Made by a program: the position numbers and the translations under genes
Notes under the pieces: model-generated
What the model was told of the DNA's origin: nothing
Databases searched by the model: none
What the model saw: only the letters and a program-made list of their open reading frames with translations
Part shown: piece by piece, positions 26,622 to 37,001 of the stretch
Layout of the letters: the number at the start of each line of letters is the position of its first letter
Numbering within the stretch: the stretch's first letter is position 1
NCBI RefSeq assembly: GCF_022012295.1
Contig: NZ_JAKLTN010000002.1
Span: 806,001 to 870,000, forward strand
DNA length: 64,000 bases
Reading direction: 5' to 3'
Source of the DNA: Dechloromonas hankyongensis
Lineage (GTDB): Bacteria > Pseudomonadota > Gammaproteobacteria > Burkholderiales > Rhodocyclaceae

Positions 26622-29006
26622 TCAGGCACGCAGTTGAGCACCGAATGCCTGTTCGAAACAGGACACCAGCTGCTGCATTGCAGCATCAACTTCCGAATCT
26701 TGCAAAGTGCGTTGAGTATCTTGCATAACTATACGGAAAGCAAGACTTTTTTTGTTTTCCGGGACCCCCTTGCCGACGTACACATCGAACAATTGGATGT
26801 CCTGAACAAGCCCAGAAATTTGACCTTTCAGTCCGTCGATCAGGGTCTGCAAGGAGACGTTTTGATCAACGACAATAGCGAGGTCGCGTACCACCTGCGG
26901 GAATTTGGAGACTTCGGCATAAGCCGGCACTCGGACCGATTTCATAGCCGAAAAGTCGAGTTCGAATAGCACCGGAGCCTGCGGCAGATCGTATTTCTGC
27001 ACCCATTCCGGATGGAGCTCGCCAATGCACCCGATTTCCTGACCATCCAGAAGGATGCGAGCCGCGCGACCCGGATGCAGCGCCGGATGAGCCAGCTTTT
27101 CGAAACGCAGGGCAGCCGGCGCCAGAAGCGCTTCGAGATCGCCCTTAACGTCGTAAAAATCGACCTTGCGTGAACCTGCGCCCCAGCCTTCCGGCAGCGC
27201 ACCACCGAAAGCCAGGCCCGCGAGTTTCCACGGTTGGTGGAAGCCGGTAGCCGGATGCGCCGCGGCATCACGATGGAAAGTACGTCCAACCTCGAACAAA
27301 CGGACACGGCTCTGCTTGCGCTTCAGGTTGGTGACCAGGTTGGAAATCAGGCCACCAAACAGGTTGGAGCGCATGACGGCCATCTGACTGGCAATCGGAT
27401 TGGCCAGGCGAATCAGGTCGGCCTCGTCGGTTCTCGCCGCGAAATCAGCCTCCCAGGCCTCTTCGACAAAAGCGTAGTTCACCACTTCCTGATAGCCGCG
27501 ATCAGCCAGCATCTGGCGGACGCGGTAGGCCGGGCGCTGCGCCTCGGGCTGCACCATCATTTCCATGCGGCCGCGCGGTGCCGGCGACGGGATGTTGTCG
27601 TAGCCGTAGAGACGGGCAATTTCCTCGATCAGGTCTTCCTCGATTTCCATGTCGAAACGCCAGGACGGCGGCGTCACCAGGAAATCGTCGCCCTGCTGCA
27701 CGAAGGAAAGGGCCAGTCCCTTGAACAGGCCGGCAATGCGCTCGGCGCCCAGCGCCAGGCCGAGGACCTTCTCGGCACGCGCCGTACGCAGGCGAACCGG
27801 CGTTCTGGCCGGCAATTCGGCCTTGGCTTCGACCACTGGACCAGCTTGGCCGCCGCAGATTTCGAGAATCAATTGCGTGGCGCGCTCGATGGCGGCACGC
27901 GTGCCGCCGAAATCGACACCGCGCTCGAAGCGGTGCGAGGCGTCCGAAGCGAAACCGTAGCGACGGGCGCGGCCGGCAATCGCCTTCGGGGCAAAGAAGG
28001 CTGACTCCAGGAAGAGTTCGGTCGTCTCGAGGGTGATGCCGCTCTCCTCGCCTCCCATGATCCCGGCCATGGCCAGGGGCTTGGCTTCATCGGCAATCAT
28101 CAGCACATCGGCATCGACGGCGATGGTCTGCTCGTTGAGCAGCAGTAGCTTTTCTTCCGGCTTGGCCATGCGGGCATGCACGGCACCTTCCAGGCGTGTG
28201 TTGTCGAAAGCATGCAGCGGTTGGCCGAGTTCGAGCATCACGTAATTGGTGATATCGACCAGCGCGGAAATGGCACGGATGCCGCTGCGCTCCAGACGGC
28301 GCTTCATCCATTCGGGGGTCGGCGCCTTGGCGTCCACGTTCTTGACGATACGTCCGTAGTACAGCGGACAAGCGGCCTGAGCATCGAGCACGACGGCGCG
28401 CGTATCGGCAATGCTGGCCGGCACTGCAGCGACTTGCGGCAGCGACGTGGCTGCACCGGTAATGGCGCCGACTTCGCGGGCGATGCCCTGCAAGGACAGG
28501 CAGTCGGCACGGTTCGGCGTCAGCTTGATTTCGAAGACGTTGTCGTCGAGTTCCAGATACTGGCGGATGCTCTGCCCAACCGGCGCGTCAGCCGGCAGGA
28601 TCAGCAGGCCGGACGCCTCTTCGGCGATGCCGAGTTCCTTGGCCGAGCACAGCATGCCCGAGGATTCAATGCCGCGCACCTTGGCGATCTTGATCGTGAA
28701 ATCGCCGGGCAGTTGGGCGCCGGGCAGCGCGCACGGCACCTTGAGGCCGACGGCGACGTTAGGGGCACCGCAAACGATGGTCGTCGGCGTACCGCTGCCG
28801 GTATCGACCTGGCAGACATTCAGGCGGTCGGCGTCGGGATGCTTGACGACTTCCAGCACGTGCGCGACGACGACGCTGTCGAAGGCCGGGGCGACCGGAT
28901 CGAGTTCCTCGACTTCGAGGCCGGCCATGGTCAGCAGATGGGAGAGTTCCTCGCTCGTCAGCTTGGGATCGACGAGGGTACGCAACCAGGATTCGGAGAA
29001 TTTCAT
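26622..29006 (-). CDS. pheT: Phenylalanyl-tRNA synthetase beta subunit
   Basis: This 794-residue beta subunit is of full bacterial length. It begins [14 protein letters not shown]. It has the OB-fold tRNA-binding domain (about 40-150, [13 protein letters not shown]), the B3/B4 editing domain, the B5 domain and a C-terminal anticodon-binding fold (PKFPQ-like [14 protein letters not shown]). With PheS it charges tRNA-Phe. It starts 21 nt after pheS. Confidence 0.97.
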   Translation of the reverse strand: MKFSESWLRTLVDPKLTSEELSHLLTMAGLEVEELDPVAPAFDSVVVAHVLEVVKHPDADRLNVCQVDTGSGTPTTIVCGAPNVAVGLKVPCALPGAQLPGDFTIKIAKVRGIESSGMLCSAKELGIAEEASGLLILPADAPVGQSIRQYLELDDNVFEIKLTPNRADCLSLQGIAREVGAITGAATSLPQVAAVPASIADTRAVVLDAQAACPLYYGRIVKNVDAKAPTPEWMKRRLERSGIRAISALVDITNYVMLELGQPLHAFDNTRLEGAVHARMAKPEEKLLLLNEQTIAVDADVLMIADEAKPLAMAGIMGGEESGITLETTELFLESAFFAPKAIAGRARRYGFASDASHRFERGVDFGGTRAAIERATQLILEICGGQAGPVVEAKAELPARTPVRLRTARAEKVLGLALGAERIAGLFKGLALSFVQQGDDFLVTPPSWRFDMEIEEDLIEEIARLYGYDNIPSPAPRGRMEMMVQPEAQRPAYRVRQMLADRGYQEVVNYAFVEEAWEADFAARTDEADLIRLANPIASQMAVMRSNLFGGLISNLVTNLKRKQSRVRLFEVGRTFHRDAAAHPATGFHQPWKLAGLAFGGALPEGWGAGSRKVDFYDVKGDLEALLAPAALRFEKLAHPALHPGRAARILLDGQEIGCIGELHPEWVQKYDLPQAPVLFELDFSAMKSVRVPAYAEVSKFPQVVRDLAIVVDQNVSLQTLIDGLKGQISGLVQDIQLFDVYVGKGVPENKKSLAFRIVMQDTQRTLQDSEVDAAMQQLVSCFEQAFGAQLRA

Positions 29007-29027
29007 GGGCTTGTCTCGAAAAGTGGA

Positions 29028-30092
<1,065 letters not shown>

Positions 30093-30117
30093 CTACCGAC
30101 AACAATACGAATAAATA

Positions 30118-30142
30118 AAAAAGGAGGCTTGCGCCTCCTTTT
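30118..30142 (-). terminator. Terminator or attenuator between rplT and pheS
   Basis: AAGGAGGC (30121-30128), loop TTGC, GCCTCCTT (30133-30140). On the minus strand a run of T follows (TTTTTTATTTATT). It lies after the rplT stop and 44 bases before pheS, in the place where E. coli has the pheL attenuator. I found no Phe-rich leader peptide upstream of it. Confidence 0.82.
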
Positions 30143-30159
30143 TCTTCAAGAGCTTAAGC

Positions 30160-30519
30160 TCAGGCGCCGAGCTTGGCCTTGGCCTGGGCGGCCAGGGCGG
30201 CAAATGCCGGCTGATCGAAGACAGCCAGGTCGGCCAGGACCTTGCGGTCGACTTCGATGTTGGCCTTCTTCAGGCCGCTCATGAAGGTGCTGTACTTCAT
30301 GCCCAGCTCGCGAGCGGCGGCATTGATACGAGCGATCCACAGGGAACGGAACTGACGCTTCCGTTGACGACGGTCACGGTACTGGTATTGACCAGCCTTC
30401 ATCACCGCCTGTTTGGCGATACGGTATACGTTCTTGCGACGACCGCGGTAACCCTTGGCCTGATCGAGAACCTTCTTGTGACGGGCGCGAGCCGTTACAC
30501 CACGTTTAACTCGGGACAT
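30160..30519 (-). CDS. rplT: 50S ribosomal protein L20
   Basis: This 119-residue L20 has the basic N-terminus [20 protein letters not shown] and the conserved [15 protein letters not shown] block ([15 protein letters not shown]). It is an early 23S rRNA assembly protein. In E. coli L20 represses rpmI-rplT translation by binding the messenger. It lies 11 nt after rpmI. A perfect palindrome GAGCTTAAGCTC overlaps the stop region (30150-30161). Confidence 0.98.
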   Translation of the reverse strand: MSRVKRGVTARARHKKVLDQAKGYRGRRKNVYRIAKQAVMKAGQYQYRDRRQRKRQFRSLWIARINAAARELGMKYSTFMSGLKKANIEVDRKVLADLAVFDQPAFAALAAQAKAKLGA

Positions 30520-30530
30520 GTGCTATCTCC

Positions 30531-30728
30531 TTACGCGTAGGGCATCATGGCGCGGACAGAAGCTGCGTCGCGCTCGTGAACAGCAGTAGCACCGCGCAGG
30601 TGACGCTTCACTTTGGTGGTCTTCTTGGTCAGGATGTGACGCTTGAAGGCTTGGCCGCGCTTGATGGAACCACCTGCGCGGATCGAGAAACGCTTTTTGG
30701 CGCTGCTCTTGGTCTTCATCTTGGGCAT
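30531..30728 (-). CDS. rpmI: 50S ribosomal protein L35
   Basis: This 65-residue L35 begins [17 protein letters not shown], with the typical [17 protein letters not shown] region. ATG 30728 is chosen over an in-frame upstream extension to 30749. Between infC and rpmI a strong hairpin, ACCGCGG-CGAA-CCGCGGT (30804-30820), lies without a U-run. It may be part of an L20 control or processing site, as is known for this operon in E. coli. Confidence 0.97.
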   Translation of the reverse strand: MPKMKTKSSAKKRFSIRAGGSIKRGQAFKRHILTKKTTKVKRHLRGATAVHERDAASVRAMMPYA

Positions 30729-30831
30729 TTGAATGCTCCTTAATGTCATGCCGTCAGGTGGTTCCCGGCGGGAACGCTTGTACTACCCGAAAGCACTTGT
30801 TTTACCGCGGCGAACCGCGGGTACTGCCTTG

Positions 30832-31353
30832 TTACTTCTTCTTGGCCGGTCCGATGATCATGATCATCTGACGGCCTTCCATCTTCGGCATCTGCTCGAC
30901 GGCACCAACGGCCTCGAGATCTGCCTTGATTCGTTCCAGCTGGCGCATACCGAATTCCTGGTGCGCCATTTCGCGGCCCCGGAAGCGCAGGGTCACCTTG
31001 ACCTTGTCGCCTTCTTCCAGGAAGCGCGTCATGTTCCGAAGCTTGATCTGATAGTCGTTCTCGTCGGTACCCGGGCGCAGTTTGACTTCCTTGACCTGCA
31101 CCTGCTTCTGCTTCAGCTTCGCTTCGTGAGCGCGCTTCTGCTCCTGGTACTTGAACTTGCCGTAATCCATGATGCGGCAGACAGGCGGCTTTGCCGTCGG
31201 CGCGATCTCGACCAGGTCAACCCCGGCTTCCTCTGCCATCTGCAACGCAGCGCGGATATTCACAATCCCTAGCTGCTCACCTTCAACACCCTGGAGACGA
31301 ATCTCCGGCACCGTGATCTCATCGTTTAAACGATGGGCCTTGTTCTGAGCGAT
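30832..31353 (-). CDS. infC: Translation initiation factor IF-3 with apparent AUC start codon
   Basis: This IF-3 of 173 residues includes [24 protein letters not shown] and [13 protein letters not shown] family blocks. IF-3 binds the 30S subunit and rejects non-AUG starts. The first ATG/GTG-type start (31311) would remove the conserved N-terminal residues [17 protein letters not shown]. Instead ATC at 31353-31351 is preceded by GGGGG seven bases upstream and gives the full-length N-terminus. Rare start codons (AUU in E. coli) are known for infC and let IF-3 repress its own synthesis. It follows thrS by 25 nt. Confidence 0.95.
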   Translation of the reverse strand: MAQNKAHRLNDEITVPEIRLQGVEGEQLGIVNIRAALQMAEEAGVDLVEIAPTAKPPVCRIMDYGKFKYQEQKRAHEAKLKQKQVQVKEVKLRPGTDENDYQIKLRNMTRFLEEGDKVKVTLRFRGREMAHQEFGMRQLERIKADLEAVGAVEQMPKMEGRQMIMIIGPAKKK

Positions 31354-31378
31354 GGTAAAACCCCCGAAATATCAATAA

Positions 31379-33295
31379 TTAAGCCGTGCCACTACGCGCC
31401 GCGACTTCTCCTTGGAGTCGCTCGATCAGTGCCTCGACAGTCATCTGTCCGAGATCCTGACCACCGCGTGTACGCACGGCCACTAGTCCGTCCGCCTTTT
31501 CCTTATCGCCTACAACAAGCTGATAAGGCAGCCGGTTCAAGCTATGTTCGCGAATTTTATAGGTAATTTTCTCGTTACGCAAATCCGCCTCGGCCCTGAA
31601 GCCAGCCTGATGCAGCTTTTGCGCAACATCGGCGGCGTAATCGGCCTGCTTTTCGGAGATATTCAGCACCACAGCCTGCACCGGTGCCAGCCACAGCGGC
31701 AAGGCTCCGGCGAAGTTTTCGATCAGGATGCCGATGAAGCGCTCGAGCGAACCCAGGATGGCACGGTGCAGCATGACCGGCACCTTGCGTTCGTCGTTGC
31801 CGGCGACGTACTCGGCGCCGAGGCGGCCCGGCATCGAGAAGTCGACCTGGATGGTGCCGCACTGCCAGGTCCGGCCGATGGCGTCCTTGATGTGGAATTC
31901 GATCTTCGGACCATAGAAGGCGCCCTCACCCGGCAACTCCGTCCATTCCAGACCGGAAGCGTGCAAGCCTTGACGCAGCGCACCCTCGGCCTTGTCCCAG
32001 ACCTCGTCGGAACCGACGCGGCTATCTGGACGCAGCGCCAGCTTGACGGCGACATCGGTGAAGCCGAAATCGGCATAGACCTTCTTGACCAGCGCATTGA
32101 AGGCGGTCACTTCGGATTCGATCTGGTCTTCGGTACAGAAAATGTGTCCGTCGTCCTGGACGAAGCCGCGCACGCGCATCAGGCCGTGCAGCGCGCCGGT
32201 CGGCTCGTTGCGATGGCAGGAACCGAATTCGCCGTAGCGCAGCGGCAGTTCGCGGTAGGAACGCAGGTCAGAATTGAAGACCTGGACGTGGCCCGGGCAG
32301 TTCATCGGCTTCACCGCGTAGTCGCGGTTTTCCGAAGCCGTCGTGAACATGTTGTCCTTGTAGTGCTCCCAGTGACCCGACTTTTCCCACAGCGACTTGT
32401 CGAGAATCTGCGGGCAGCGCACTTCCTGATAGCCGTTGTTGCGATAGACGGCGCGCATGTATTGCTCGATTTCCTGCCACACCGCCCAGCCCTTGGGGTG
32501 CCAGAAAACCAGGCCCGGCGCCTCTTCCTGCATGTGGAACAGGTCGTATTGCTTGCCCAGGCGGCGATGGTCGCGCTTTTCGGCCTCTTCAAGCATGTGC
32601 AGATAGGCGTCGAGGTCTTCCTTCTTGGCCCAGGCGGTGCCGTAGATGCGCTGCAGCTGCTCGTTGCGATGGTCGCCGCGCCAGTAGGCGCCGGCCACCT
32701 TCATCAGCTTGAAGACCTTGAGCTTGGCCGTGGTCGGCACGTGCGGGCCGCGGCAGAGGTCGATGAAATCGCCTTCGCGATAGAGCGACACCTGCTGATC
32801 AGCCGGAATGGCTTCGATCAGCTCAGCCTTGTATTTCTCACCCAGCCCCAGGAAGAACTTGACCGCATCGTCGCGCGCCCAGACTTCGCGACTGACCGGG
32901 ATATCTTTCTTGGCCAGTTCAGCCATGCGCTTTTCGATGGCGACCAGATCTTCCGGCGTAAACGGGCGCTTGTAGGCGAAGTCGTAATAGAAGCCGTTTT
33001 CGATGACCGGGCCGATGGTGACCTGGGCTTCCGGGAACAACTCCTTGACCGCGTAGGCCAACAGGTGGGCCGTCGAGTGACGGATCACCTCGAGACCGTC
33101 GGCATCGCGGTCGGTAATAATGGCCAGATCGACATTCTTGTCGATCAAATAAGAAGTATCGACCAGAACGCCATCGACCTTGCCGGCCAGCGCGGCGCGG
33201 GCCAGACCGGCGCCGATACTGGCGGCGACTTCGGCAACGGTCACTGCTTGCTCGTAGGAGCGGATGGAACCATCAGGCAGTTTGATATCGGGCAT
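31379..33295 (-). CDS. thrS: Threonyl-tRNA synthetase
   Basis: This 638-residue enzyme has a TGS domain (1-61), an N2 editing domain with [16 protein letters not shown] (about 72-88), and a class II catalytic core with FRYGEFGS-like [19 protein letters not shown] (motif 2) and [13 protein letters not shown] (motif 3). A C-terminal anticodon-binding domain ends it. ATG 33295 (MPDIKLPDG) is chosen over a longer frame. A terminator-like hairpin lies 30 nt upstream of the start. Confidence 0.98.
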   Translation of the reverse strand: MPDIKLPDGSIRSYEQAVTVAEVAASIGAGLARAALAGKVDGVLVDTSYLIDKNVDLAIITDRDADGLEVIRHSTAHLLAYAVKELFPEAQVTIGPVIENGFYYDFAYKRPFTPEDLVAIEKRMAELAKKDIPVSREVWARDDAVKFFLGLGEKYKAELIEAIPADQQVSLYREGDFIDLCRGPHVPTTAKLKVFKLMKVAGAYWRGDHRNEQLQRIYGTAWAKKEDLDAYLHMLEEAEKRDHRRLGKQYDLFHMQEEAPGLVFWHPKGWAVWQEIEQYMRAVYRNNGYQEVRCPQILDKSLWEKSGHWEHYKDNMFTTASENRDYAVKPMNCPGHVQVFNSDLRSYRELPLRYGEFGSCHRNEPTGALHGLMRVRGFVQDDGHIFCTEDQIESEVTAFNALVKKVYADFGFTDVAVKLALRPDSRVGSDEVWDKAEGALRQGLHASGLEWTELPGEGAFYGPKIEFHIKDAIGRTWQCGTIQVDFSMPGRLGAEYVAGNDERKVPVMLHRAILGSLERFIGILIENFAGALPLWLAPVQAVVLNISEKQADYAADVAQKLHQAGFRAEADLRNEKITYKIREHSLNRLPYQLVVGDKEKADGLVAVRTRGGQDLGQMTVEALIERLQGEVAARSGTA

Positions 33296-33323
33296 GGCGG
33301 ATTCTCTGGAAAAAATCTGGACG

Positions 33324-33356
33324 AAAAAAAAGTGCGGGGCGAGCCGCACTTTTTTT
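33324..33356 (-). terminator. Terminator-like hairpin between tRNA-Val and thrS
   Basis: AAAAAAAAGTGCGG (33324-33337) pairs with CCGCACTTTTTTT (33344-33356) around a 6-base loop. On the minus strand the stem is followed by a run of T. It most simply ends tRNA-Val transcription. Because it sits in the thrS leader it could also regulate thrS. Confidence 0.8.
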
Positions 33357-33434
33357 GCTTACGAAGCTGACTCGATTACGGTTTCTGAACTTCGATGCAA
33401 GTTCGGAACAGCATTTTCAGCCTCATCAGGAATT

Positions 33435-33510
33435 TGGTAGGCGGTATTGGAATCGAACCAACGACCTCCACGATGTCAACGTGGCGCTCTAACCAACTGA
33501 GCTAACCGCC
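33435..33510 (-). tRNA. tRNA-Val(GAC)
   Basis: A 76-base tRNA. The 5' GGCGGTT pairs with AATACCGCC-end bases, and the acceptor ends TACCA with encoded CCA. The T-loop is GGTTCGATTCC. The anticodon loop TTGACAT has anticodon GAC (decodes GUC/GUU). It is upstream of thrS on the same strand. Confidence 0.96.
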
Positions 33511-33613
33511 TGAAGAAGGCCGCATTATAGACCGTTCTTCGCCCTTGTCAACAGGCTTTCGCGATTTTTATTGAAGCGCAGTAAACTTCGTATCAAACAT
33601 AGTGGAGAGAAAA

Positions 33614-33751
33614 ATGAGCAACGCCTGGATCGTCCTCGGCATTTGCGTCATTGTCGTCCTGGGTGCCGCCCTGCCCCTGATTCGACAACGCGACCAAACG
33701 CCCCCGCCGCCGCCCAAGGAAACCCTGCGCAACTGGCGCAACGAGAAATAA
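33614..33751 (+). CDS. Small single-span membrane protein (45 residues)
   Basis: This 45-residue protein starts at ATG 33614 with GGAGAG upstream. It has one hydrophobic segment (about 4-22, WIVLGICVIVVLGAALPL), then a basic, proline-rich tail (PPPPPKETLRNWRNEK). I recognise no function; its layout resembles small inner-membrane proteins. Nine bases separate its stop from slyX, so they are likely cotranscribed. The good ribosome-binding site and chromosomal codon use support a real gene. Confidence 0.65.
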   Translation: MSNAWIVLGICVIVVLGAALPLIRQRDQTPPPPPKETLRNWRNEK

Positions 33752-33760
33752 GGAAGAAAC

Positions 33761-33961
33761 GTGGAATCGCGCATCACCGAACTGGAAATAAAGATCAGCT
33801 ACACCGAGGATCTGGTCGAGGAACTCAACCGCACGGTTTTCCGCCAGCAACAACAGATCGACCTGCTGGCCACGGAACTGCGCAACCTGCGCGACCAGAT
33901 GCACAACGCGCAGCCACTGGAAGGACGCAGCCTGCGCGACGAAATCCCCCCGCACTACTGA
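33761..33961 (+). CDS. slyX: SlyX family protein
   Basis: This 66-residue, largely coiled-coil protein (VESRITELEIKISYTEDLVE, then heptads to about 45) ends in the family signature PPHY. The GTG start at 33761 follows AAGGAAG. SlyX function is unknown; it is a widespread proteobacterial protein. It lies directly upstream of the DHH phosphohydrolase gene (2 nt gap). Confidence 0.9.
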   Translation: MESRITELEIKISYTEDLVEELNRTVFRQQQQIDLLATELRNLRDQMHNAQPLEGRSLRDEIPPHY

Positions 33962-33963
33962 GC

Positions 33964-34953
33964 ATGGCAGCTCCGGTCACGATCATCTTCCACGCCGACT
34001 GCCTGGATGGCTTCGGTGCAGCCTATGCCGCCTGGCAACACTACGGGAACGCGGCCACCTACCGCCCGATGCATCATGGCGAGCGGTGGAACATGGCCGA
34101 CATTGCCGGGCACGACGTATTCGTTCTCGACTTTTCGTTTCCGCCGGACACGCTGGAGCAGATGGCCGGGATCGCCAAATCGGTCACGCAGATCGATCAC
34201 CACGCGTCAGCACTGAAGGATTGGGCTAGCCACCTGCAGGACGACGCCGCCGCCCGCCGCTTCGAACACCCGCAACTTCCCCTGCAGGTTCGCTTCGACC
34301 TCGACAAGTCCGGCGCCCGCCTGGCCTGGGAATATTTTCATCCGGACAAGCCGGTTCCGCTCACCCTCCGCCATATCGAAGACCAGGACATGTGGCGCTT
34401 CGCCCTGCCCGATACACGCGCCTTCTGCCGGGCACTACGGCTGATGCCCTTCGATTTCGAGACATGGCACCGACTGGTTGTCGAAACCGCTGACCCGTCA
34501 TCGCCCCGCCACATCGAAACCGTCGTTCAGGGCACCGCCATCGAGACGTTCTTCCAGCGCGAAGTCGAGCGACTGGCACAAGGCAGCCTCCGCATGCCGG
34601 CCCGGCTACGCGGTGAGCCGGTCGATGCCCTGCAAGCGCTGCGCCACGGACAACCCATCGTCACGGCCGGCGATCTCGCCTGGCTCGCCCTGCCCGGCCT
34701 TGCAGTCAACGCCAACGCCCTGTTCGCCTCGGAGCTGGGCAATCTACTGGCCGAACAAAGCGGCAGCTTCGGCATAGTCTGGCAACTAGCCGCTGACGGC
34801 GAGGTCAAGGTTTCCCTGCGTTCGCAAGGCAAACACCTCGACGTCTCGGTCATCGCCGCACGCTACGGCGGTGGCGGCCATCCGAATGCCGCCGGCTTCC
34901 GCCTGCCGGCCGAGCAGTTTTTCAGCGAAGCGCTTAACATACCAACAGCATGA
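33964..34953 (+). CDS. DHH/DHHA1 family phosphohydrolase
   Basis: This 329-residue protein shows the DHH-family N-terminal metal motif FHADCLDGFGAAYAAW, DFSFPP, the DHH motif in TQIDHHASA and the C-terminal DHHA1 motif RYGGGGHPNAAGF. It lacks the RecJ nucleic-acid domains, so it resembles small DHH phosphoesterases acting on nano-RNA or cyclic dinucleotide products. The actual substrate is unknown. ATG 33964 is chosen because the frame is open but non-coding upstream. A strong terminator follows. Confidence 0.9.
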   Translation: MAAPVTIIFHADCLDGFGAAYAAWQHYGNAATYRPMHHGERWNMADIAGHDVFVLDFSFPPDTLEQMAGIAKSVTQIDHHASALKDWASHLQDDAAARRFEHPQLPLQVRFDLDKSGARLAWEYFHPDKPVPLTLRHIEDQDMWRFALPDTRAFCRALRLMPFDFETWHRLVVETADPSSPRHIETVVQGTAIETFFQREVERLAQGSLRMPARLRGEPVDALQALRHGQPIVTAGDLAWLALPGLAVNANALFASELGNLLAEQSGSFGIVWQLAADGEVKVSLRSQGKHLDVSVIAARYGGGGHPNAAGFRLPAEQFFSEALNIPTA

Positions 34954-34971
34954 AATAATCTCTAGCCAGAA

Positions 34972-35007
34972 AAGCAAAAAGCCATCTTAAAAGATGGCTT
35001 TTTGCTT
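34972..35007. terminator. Strong bidirectional terminator
   Basis: AAGCAAAAAGCCATCTT (34972-34988) pairs perfectly with AAGATGGCTTTTTGCTT (34991-35007). It has T-rich ends on both strands and so serves the DHH gene and the convergent ATPase gene. Confidence 0.88.
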
Positions 35008-35147
35008 GAAACTATTAGCTCGCACCTCAAAAAGTTCTAAGAACTGAAAAGTTGAGCACTCCAACCTGCAGGGCACGCCCCGAGCGAATAAGCAGGGACT
35101 GGCAAACAATTTTCTGTATTGCTTAGAAACCCGGCTCACCGCAATTG

Positions 35148-36572
35148 TTAAGCAAGATAACCAATAGCTTTTCCATAGTTGTATAGTTTAGTCAAAACAT
35201 AATTAGCAATCTCTGCACGACCCGTCTTTTTTCTCCACATCATTTCTAAGCGAATTGATCCCTCGGCAGTGGATAAAACTATGTCTGTACGCCTACTTAA
35301 CCCAACACCAAAATCATCTTCTACTTTGTAGTCGGTACAGAGACCTAATACCTTCAAGCACTCAGCAATAGCTCGATTTAGCGCCACATCATTACTCGCC
35401 GCGATCGTAGTTAACTTTTCAAAAGCAATTATCGAGTTCGGGCCAATTTTACCCCCTACTTTTCTTGCTCTGATTGGGTTATTTTTAAATGAATTGAATA
35501 AATTCGTTTCGGAAACTCGGTCTGCAACGTCCTTTTCTGGAGTAGCAGACATCCCTGCCGCCTTCATTGTATTCTTTAACGGTTCATCAGCGAATGTTCG
35601 GACAGAAGCAAGGGCGGCAAGCACAGGGAAATGCAAAATTCGCGCATCAAAATAGCTTCCAAGCATTCCCAATTTCTCTGGATACTGCTTGAGGTCTTGT
35701 ACGATATTTGCATTCGTTACGGATAACATACGGTCTATATCGGCCGAATACATTGTCCCTCGAGTAATTCCGTCTATATCACCATCAGGATCATTGCCCG
35801 CCAATACGACCACCCACACACGGCATTTTTCTTTTTTTGCCAGCCTGCTAATTTCACGCTGGTTAGCAAGCAAATCCTTTCGTATTTTGGCGAGAAATAA
35901 TCCAATGGTATTGGACTCAGCCAGCAGCTCTTCAGCGCGAACAGAGGAAATACCGAGATCATGAATATTCTCCCCTTGGTTTAGGAGTGAAATCGTATTA
36001 TTGGCAATCTCAATATATTTCTCTTTGAGTGGACCAGAAAACCTATAAATAGGATCGCCCAACCCAACAAGGGACTCAGCCCCAAGCTCAGAAGCAAGAC
36101 TAGAGAGTCGTTCAGCAAGATCATCGCGGTTGACGGGCCACGCGATTAACGTTTTCTCGCCGTTTGTTGTTCTAATAAACGAATTAATTGCGTGAATATC
36201 TTTCTCAAGCAGCTCGTTTGAAATATCAGTCAAGGCCTCTCTGCCTTCAAGAACAATGATGCGCAGGCCGGCACCAGTGGCTTTCAGCGAGCCCAATACG
36301 CGCCCAACATCCTCATCTTTCGTTACCGTTTTTGTTTCAACGCCATCCCGAAACAGTCCAACAGTATGTATAAAGGTTGATTTCCCTGTACCTGAATCCC
36401 CCCTCAAAATAAGAAATGCTCCACGCGAAGAACTTATCATCTCTCCATGCAACTCATCTATATGCTCAAGAGAATCATCGACCGCCGAAATGATCTCTGT
36501 CATGTGACCCGTAGCCACTCTCTTCAGCATGTCATATCGATCTGGGAGACTTAATCCGTGTGGTGTATTCAT
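35148..36572 (-). CDS. Orphan P-loop ATPase with a degenerate PD-(D/E)XK-like C-terminus; possible defence gene
   Basis: I do not recognise this 474-residue protein. A classical Walker A, GDSGTGKST, lies at 58-66, with a candidate Walker B strand LRIIVLEGRE (103-112) and a further hydrophobic strand RVWVVVLAGND (251-261). The C-terminus, RRTDIVLSTAEGSIRLEMMWRKK (split: D430, E443, then MMWRKK), resembles a PD-(D/E)XK nuclease core, but the usual lysine after the acid is a methionine. No membrane segment or signal peptide. The gene is clearly AT-richer than both flanks (for example 25 G/C in the 60 bases from 35821), stands alone and lies just downstream of the tRNA-Asn 3' end. This suggests horizontal transfer; the function is unknown. 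Confidence 0.8.
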   Translation of the reverse strand: MNTPHGLSLPDRYDMLKRVATGHMTEIISAVDDSLEHIDELHGEMISSSRGAFLILRGDSGTGKSTFIHTVGLFRDGVETKTVTKDEDVGRVLGSLKATGAGLRIIVLEGREALTDISNELLEKDIHAINSFIRTTNGEKTLIAWPVNRDDLAERLSSLASELGAESLVGLGDPIYRFSGPLKEKYIEIANNTISLLNQGENIHDLGISSVRAEELLAESNTIGLFLAKIRKDLLANQREISRLAKKEKCRVWVVVLAGNDPDGDIDGITRGTMYSADIDRMLSVTNANIVQDLKQYPEKLGMLGSYFDARILHFPVLAALASVRTFADEPLKNTMKAAGMSATPEKDVADRVSETNLFNSFKNNPIRARKVGGKIGPNSIIAFEKLTTIAASNDVALNRAIAECLKVLGLCTDYKVEDDFGVGLSRRTDIVLSTAEGSIRLEMMWRKKTGRAEIANYVLTKLYNYGKAIGYLA

Positions 36573-36782
36573 TTTTTCTCGTTAAGAATGAGGTACCCCG
36601 TCCAAATGACACGAGGGCTATAGATACATCGAAAAATACAGAACAAGAGAATATACGATTTGCATTTTCACCTCAACGAAACATTGCTGTGATAGAGATG
36701 GCAGCGCCGCAGCTCGCAAGGCACAAAATGAGGTTGTGAGGATTAGCAGTAATGCAGCCTTGGCTACGGCCATCGCAGAAAC

Positions 36783-36810
36783 AAAAAAGGGCACCTCTTA
36801 CGAAGTGCCC
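36783..36810 (-). terminator. Terminator of tRNA-Asn
   Basis: GGGCAC (36789-36794) pairs with GTGCCC (36805-36810), extended by TC/GA after a mismatch. On the minus strand T6 follows (36788-36783). Confidence 0.82.
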
Positions 36811-36825
36811 AAATCTGTATTGGGT

Positions 36826-36901
36826 TGGCTCCTCGACCTGGGCTCGAACCAGGGACCTACGGATTAACAGTCCGGCGCTCTACCGACTGAGCTATCGAGG
36901 A
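36826..36901 (-). tRNA. tRNA-Asn(GUU)
   Basis: A 76-base tRNA. The 5' TCCTCGA pairs with TCGAGGA, followed by GCCA with encoded CCA. The T-loop is GGTTCGAGCC. The anticodon loop CTGTTAA has anticodon GTT. The AT-rich ATPase gene lies just beyond its 3' end, a frequent insertion point for islands, but I found no duplicated 3' fragment. Confidence 0.96.
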
Positions 36902-36955
36902 ATCGGTACTGTCGGCAATTGCTGACGACAGGGCGCGCATTATATACAAAACTTC

Positions 36956-36982
36956 GGAGAAGGCGCAATGGCAAGCTTCTCC
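36956..36982 (-). terminator. Possible terminator of the dinG-ylqF operon
   Basis: GGAGAAG (36956-36962) pairs with CTTCTCC (36976-36982) around a 13-base loop. On the minus strand GAAGTTTTGTA follows, a weak U-run. Confidence 0.45.
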
Positions 36983-37001
36983 AAACAGCATTACCGGAAA
37001 T

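Noticed and set aside
31544..33370. Long plus-strand open frame opposite thrS
   Set aside because: Antisense to thrS; no family features.
35008..36825. Possible attachment-site duplication of the tRNA-Asn 3' end flanking the ATPase gene
   Set aside because: I compared the tRNA 3' sequence (GAGGAGCCA side) with 35008-35147 by eye and found no direct repeat; there is also no integrase gene in the window.
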